64,000 nucleotides of DNA. Source: Siphonodentalium dalli (taxonomy: Eukaryota; Mollusca; Scaphopoda; Gadilida; Siphonodentaliidae). Under the pieces are notes generated by a model. That model was given only the letters and a program-made list of their open reading frames with translations. It had not been told where the DNA came from and searched no databases. The stretch is taken from assembly GCA_032622095.1 (NCBI GenBank), contig CP136069.1, positions 41,824,194 through 41,888,193 on the forward strand, read 5' to 3'. Shown here in pieces: positions 59,190 through 64,000 of this stretch; positions within the stretch are counted from its first letter, which is position 1; each line of letters opens with the position of its first letter. A program made the translations under genes and the position numbers.

Positions 59190-60486
59190 GTGACGACTAT
59201 GATGATGATGATGGTGGTGGTGGTGGTGGTGGTGGTGGTGATGCTGTTGAGTAAATATGAGCACTGGTGATGTTGATGATGGCGATGGTGATCATGATGA
59301 TGATGGTCGTGGTGGTGGTGATGGTGCGATGATTATGGTGATTACATATGATGATGATGATGTTGATGATGATTACAATGTTGATGATGGTGATGATGAT
59401 GATGAAGATGATGATCATGGTGGTGGTGGTGTGATGATGATGATGGTCGTGGTGGTGGTCGTGGTGGTGGTGTGGTGCGATGATTATGGTGATTACATAT
59501 GATGATGATGATGTTGATGATGATTACAATGTTGATGATGGTGATGATGATGATGAAGATGATGATGATCATGGTGGTGGTGGTGTGATGATGATGGTGA
59601 TTACATATGATGATGATGATGTTGATGATGATTACAATGTTGATGATGGTGATGATGATGATGAAGATGATGATGATCATGGTGGTGGTGGTGTGATGAT
59701 GATGGTGAGTACATATGATGATGATGATGTTGATGATGATTACAATGTTGATGATGGTGATGATGATGATGAAGATGATGGTCATGGTGGTGGTGGTGTG
59801 ATGATGATTGTGAGTACATATGATGATGATGATGATGATGTTGATGATGATTACAATGTTGATGATGGTGATGATGATGAAGATGATGATCATGGTGGTG
59901 GTGGTGTGATGATGATGGCGAGTACATATGATGATGATGATGTTGATGATGATTACAATGTTGATGATGGTGATGATGATGATGAAGATGATGATCATGG
60001 TGGTGGTGGTGTGATGATGATGGTAAGTACATATGATGATGATGATGTTGATGATGATTACAATGTTGATGATGGTGATGATGATGAAGATGATGATCAT
60101 GGTGGTGGTGGTGTGATGATGATGGTGAGTACATATGATGATGATGATGTTGATGATGATTACAATGTTGATGATGGTGATGATGATGATGAAGATGATG
60201 ATCATGGTGGTGGTGGTGTGATGATGATGGTGAGTACATATGATGATGATGATGTTGATGATGATTACAATGTTGATGATGGTGATGATGATGATGAAGA
60301 TGATGGTCGTGGTGGTGGTGGTGTGATGATGATGGTGAGTACATATGATGATGATGATGTTGATGATGATTACAATGTTGATGATGGTGATGATGATGAT
60401 GAAGATGATGATCATGGTGGTGGTGGTGTGATGATGATGGTGAGTACATATGATGATGATCATGATGATGATGATAGGTAGTAGTC

Positions 60487-60522
<36 letters not shown>

Positions 60523-60535
60523 ATCATCGACGAGG
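59190..60535. repeat. GAT-rich minisatellite, 105-bp higher unit
   Basis: A GGT/GAT tract (59190-59337) leads into about 11 units of 105 bp starting at TACATATGATGATGATGATG and containing TTGATGATGATTACAATGTT and CATGGTGGTGGTGG. Some units are 3-6 bp longer or shorter, always by whole triplets. It ends in (GTA)n (60480-60520). All indels being triplets leaves long open frames on both strands (D-rich on plus, I- and H-rich on minus). No start context, domain or splice signal supports coding. Confidence 0.95.
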
Positions 60536-61654
60536 ATGGTAGTGGTGGTAGGAAATGATAATGCTGTTGATCATGAACACGATGAAGATTTTTTGCACAA
60601 GTCACTATAAGCATGTGTACCCGGTCAGATTGATCTAATATGCTGCATGTCAGCCGGAGAGTCGATGTATATCATATCCATATACATGCATATTCCATGA
60701 TTCACTCTATTATATTTTGTATACTATCTCCATTTTATATTCCACAATATCCATTTATGTACATTGGATCAGAGAATAAAGCATATCAGATATTTTTTCC
60801 ATTGCATTATTACCCTTTTGATACCTCGTGGCCTACGCATTTGTTTTAAATTTCAAAAATGTTAAAACCCAACTATGTTGAACTGTCCCATCTTTATCTT
60901 CAACTACAAGTATATTTCATTCCTGATACTGATGCTTATTAAAACTTTCACGGCGCACATATATTTAACTATGATGGTGCTCGATTCTACGATGCTGGTG
61001 CGCATACACTTGCCATATAGTATGCCATTATTTCCAAAATGTTAAAAAATTAAGCATACTTCTATTACGCTCCTATTAGTTTATTTGATATCTAATATGT
61101 CCACACGACGCTTCGGAATGTGTACCTAGATTCATTACACGCCTTTGTCCATATTACCGAAGACAGGTTTACCCCTGTATTCTGTGGTGTTCCCAGCTCC
61201 CTGAACCTCTATACCATACAAGAAATCACTAAGTAGGTTCCCGCCCTTGATATATTTTGCTATATGCTGCAGCGAGTGTCGGTGCACTAGTCGCATCAAT
61301 ATTACACAGGGCTCTCCAATAAATAACACACCCCGATTAGCATGTCGTGCATGACGCAAACAGGGCACATCAGGGCTTCCGATGCCGCGATTTGATCAAA
61401 CCTAACGGTAATTTTCAATTACTTCGATCCTTTGATCCAGATACTCACTCTCTTGGACAAAAACGTTATTGTCGTGAGTTTGAAACGACGAGCAAAGACA
61501 TAGAAATGTCTCCCAACCCAGATAAAGACTTGGTTCAAACCCACGAGTTACCGGTATAAAGACTATGCAGGCTGTATTGATTTTGATGATCCACGACACA
61601 TAACACATCGGCTAACACCACCAAACGAAACCAGGATCAGGTCTAGATCAAAAG
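60536..61654. other. No gene seen
   Basis: AT-rich sequence with short ORFs of no recognisable family and no element ends. Confidence 0.3.
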
Positions 61655-61658
61655 TTAA

Positions 61659-61908
61659 TCCTTTCTTTACTAAAGACTCATTGGCGAGTAGTTCCCTTTG
61701 GAAATATTCAAATAATATGTTCAACAAAACGACCAGTTGAACATTACCTGAACATTTCCCACCAAAAAACATGAAACCTTCTGTATTTGTATTGTCGGGC
61801 CGTCATACTGTTGTCTTCTTTTGTCCTGAACACCCATCCAACCGATTAATAGATATTTCCAATATTTACTTTATAACTTGGTGGAAGAATCCATTATTAT
61901 AGAAAAGG
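61659..61908. mobile_element. Family B MITE, reverse orientation
   Basis: TTAA at 61655-61658 and 61909-61912. The left end TCCTTTCTTTACTAAAG and the right end ATTATTATAGAAAAGG are B termini. The central hairpin TTCAAATAATATGTTCAACA / AGTTGAACATTACCTGAACA is weakened. Confidence 0.8.
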
Positions 61909-62360
61909 TTAATATAAATCAAGTTTCTTTTGACAATATGTCTGGGTTCCTGCGTTCATTCTCGTTTCTGGTAGACACGATCCGGGTTTTTGGTTGACGT
62001 TCGCCCAATATGGGCTACGAGGGCATCCTGGACAAACGAAAGCCGGTTCACCGAGAGTTAAGTTTAACCAGTCTGAATACACTCGCACAGGAGGTCGATT
62101 TGACACTGACCCCCGGTCCTAATACTAGTTTTGGTGGCTAAAACTAATTGAAGAATCCGTAAATTTTTCACAATTATTAGAGTGCATTTGCCTCGAATAT
62201 CAGTCCTATCCGATCCAACATATTCGCGGCCTATATATCGGTGCTAATATGGGTATTTCGGTATTCCACATTGTTCTACACAAGCTAAGACTATCAGTAC
62301 GTAGAACATTTTACCCATTCGTACATGTATGATTTTGTTCACATTATGTGTTTGCTTCAA

Positions 62361-62587
62361 CCCGTTCTATACTAAAGCATCATTGATGAGTAGATACACC
62401 AAAAATTACCATAGGTCTTTTCTTGAACTTATCATCTAAACATTTCCCTCAATAAATAGGGCTCTTTCTTCACTTTTGTTTATCTGTCGTCTGCTTTTAT
62501 CACATTAACATTCCTCTAAGTCAATAATAGACCATTCCTATGTACACTGTTTAATTGACTGGGAGAATCCATTTAGTATAGAGAGCG
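62361..62587. mobile_element. Family B MITE, reverse orientation
   Basis: The left end CCCGTTCTATACTAAAGCAT follows TTCAA; the right end TTTAGTATAGAGAGCG precedes TTAA (62588-62591). The interior has TTGAACTTATCATCTAAACA, CTGTCGTCTGCTTTTATCAC and CCATTCCTATGTACAC inverted relative to 26302. Confidence 0.78.
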
Positions 62588-62850
62588 TTAAACACTCTAC
62601 TATTACCCTACACCCAGACTAACTGGGCATCACCGGATGACTCATCGTGCTGATAACTGATAAATGCAAAGCTATTGATATATTCCTTCTCATAATTGTA
62701 TTGTAAAAATTAATTACATATTGATATTTAAATATAGTAAAATTTCAGAGGTGTACTTGGAGTGATTTACTAATTGTTGAATTGAATTGCCTATTAACAT
62801 AATCAACATTTAACCCTTTATATACTAAATGGATTATTCCAGTCAGTTAA

Positions 62851-63243
62851 CCCTTTACCCAACAAACCGGCCAAAACCGGCCAAATAAAGCTTCAACAGC
62901 CTAAAATATCTTCGGTCTGTCTCAATAGAACCATACAAATATGGATATCATTGGAACCGGCTCCTTGACCACATTGTGATAGTTACAGTTATACCCTGTG
63001 CCAATGCATTCTCTTATATATGCGAGTCGACCATAGGTCGCCTCGCATATATAAGAGAATGCATTGGCCTAAAAAATAACTTTTTTTTAACACTTTTTAC
63101 AATTTGTTCTTACATTCTTTAACAATTTTATAATTTTTAATCTGTTAAGCCAATGCATTCTCTTATATATGCGAGGCGACCTATGGTCGACTCGCATATA
63201 TAAGAGAATGCATTGGCACAGGGCCCTTCTGTTGGGTAAAGGG
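62851..63243. mobile_element. Family A MITE, 393 bp, nested in B
   Basis: TTAA at 62847-62850 and 63244-63247. Ends CCCTTTACCCAACA. Two mirrored hairpins lie at 62998-63068 and 63150-63220. Nearly identical to 41258-41650. Confidence 0.95.
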
Positions 63244-63429
63244 TTAAAAGTGTACATAGTAACATAGTAATGGTCTATTACTGATTTGGAGGGATGTTAA
63301 GGTGATAACAAGAACATTTTTGGTTATTGAAAATTATTGATGGAAATTTTCAGATAATAAGTTCAGCAAACGACATGTTTTGTGAACTTATTATCTGCGA
63401 ACATTTCCAATCGGATAACTACTCATTAA

Positions 63430-63922
63430 AGGTACGGTTGGCCTTGGAGGTGGGTATCCTGTGAAAATATTTCCACCGGTCAAAAACCGCCACAAACAGA
63501 AAGAACATCAAAATGTAGACAGACTTTGTCCGTATACAAATAAGAAATATCGTATAAACAGTATGTTATTGTCACATGTTTGACCATTGTTATGTAAACA
63601 AAGGCATAAAAAGTTACTTTTCTGGAGTTTGTTTATATTATGATGGTAAACATAAAGAGCGTTCTTTGTTGGTGAATTCCTGATATGGAACTCATAAAGA
63701 GCGTTATGTCATTTGTGTGTGATTAGCCAGCAGCATTGTGCTGTCTTCTGTAACACAATCAGGCTCTTGCTTAGGTAAAATATAGTAGGTCTTTATGATA
63801 ACATGCTGTTTACTAGATGGTCATGGTATATATGAACGAAAATGTATGCGTTTTAATGTTTTTCTGTTTACGGTGATTGGAACAAATATGTATATTTTCG
63901 ACAACTAAGGCCTCACGTGCCT
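63430..63922. mobile_element. Family H TTAA element, copy 2, nested in B
   Basis: TTAA at 63426-63429 and 63923-63926. Ends AGGTACGGTTGGCC and inverted AGGCACGTGAGGCC. The interior has CCGCCACAAACAGAAAGAAC, GTAAACATAAAGAGCG and ATAAAGAGCGTTATG as in 54037-54558 inverted. Confidence 0.88.
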
Positions 63923-64000
63923 TTAATGATGTTTTAGTATAGAAAGAGATATGCTGCAAGATACCTTAATATACAGTATATACAGAACACGCACAAAACA

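Larger units (their letters stand above)
62814..63948. mobile_element. Family B MITE carrying two nested TTAA elements
   Basis: Starts after TTAA (62810-62813) with CCCTTTATATACTAAATGGA and ends near GTATAGAAAGAGA. Removing 62851-63243 and 63430-63922, each with one TTAA, restores a normal B copy. Confidence 0.85.

Noticed and set aside
59342-60614. Long ORFs (333-373 codons) on both strands encoding Asp-, Ile- or His-rich proteins
   Set aside because: They are translations of the GAT-rich minisatellite, open in several frames at once; no start context, domain or flanking exon supports a gene.

Overview
This is a eukaryotic, animal-type window: AT-rich, almost without coding sequence, with GT-AG spliced exons separated by large introns and dense with transposon debris. 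No operons, bacterial genes, rRNA or CRISPR arrays are visible. The mix suggests a marine invertebrate, perhaps a lophotrochozoan or an invertebrate deuterostome: a bilaterian orexin/allatotropin-type receptor, CR1/Jockey-like LINE remnants, and very many short palindromic elements. I cannot name the species.

The one host gene I can support is on the minus strand, a rhodopsin-class GPCR resembling orexin/allatotropin receptors. Exon 1 (22292-22684, start codon through TM3 start), exon 2 (20797-21184, TM3-TM5) and exon 3 (10623-10770, third intracellular loop and TM6) join in phase into about 310 codons. The TM7/C-tail exon was not found and may lie beyond the left edge. Intron 2 is about 10 kb and holds a 5.4-kb array of a 47-bp satellite (11452-16922), a triplicated segment (17252-18065) and a cluster of transposons (18.2-20.6 kb).

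Most other recognisable sequence is non-autonomous DNA elements. About thirty insertions are flanked by TTAA, which is the piggyBac target signature. They fall into one group starting TTAA|CCC (families called here A, A2, A3, A4 and B) and another starting TTAA|AGG (D, E, H), plus J with G-tract ends. Family C has TA flanks (mariner-like). Family G has long inverted ends and 9-10 bp target duplications (Mutator-like). Two elements, 51575-53047 and 57999-58468, have foldback architecture with clean 8-bp and 6-bp duplications. A near-perfect roughly 70-bp hairpin recurs as a cassette inside TTAA elements whose outer ends differ. Several insertions are nested, and intact paralogues supply the empty sites.

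LINE remnants: a nearly complete reverse-transcriptase region (48575-50556, one frameshift and one nonsense codon), three C-terminal fragments (28321, 36380, 44100), one EN-RT linker on the minus strand (41700) and a 90-bp 3' end (26977). Tandem repeats occur at 2.6, 4.4, 21.8, 43.8, 44.7 and 47.7 kb, with a GAT-rich minisatellite at 59.2-60.5 kb and GA/AT microsatellites at 35.4 and 56.8-57.2 kb. All family assignments were made by eye from the sequence; no searches were run. Family letters are local labels.
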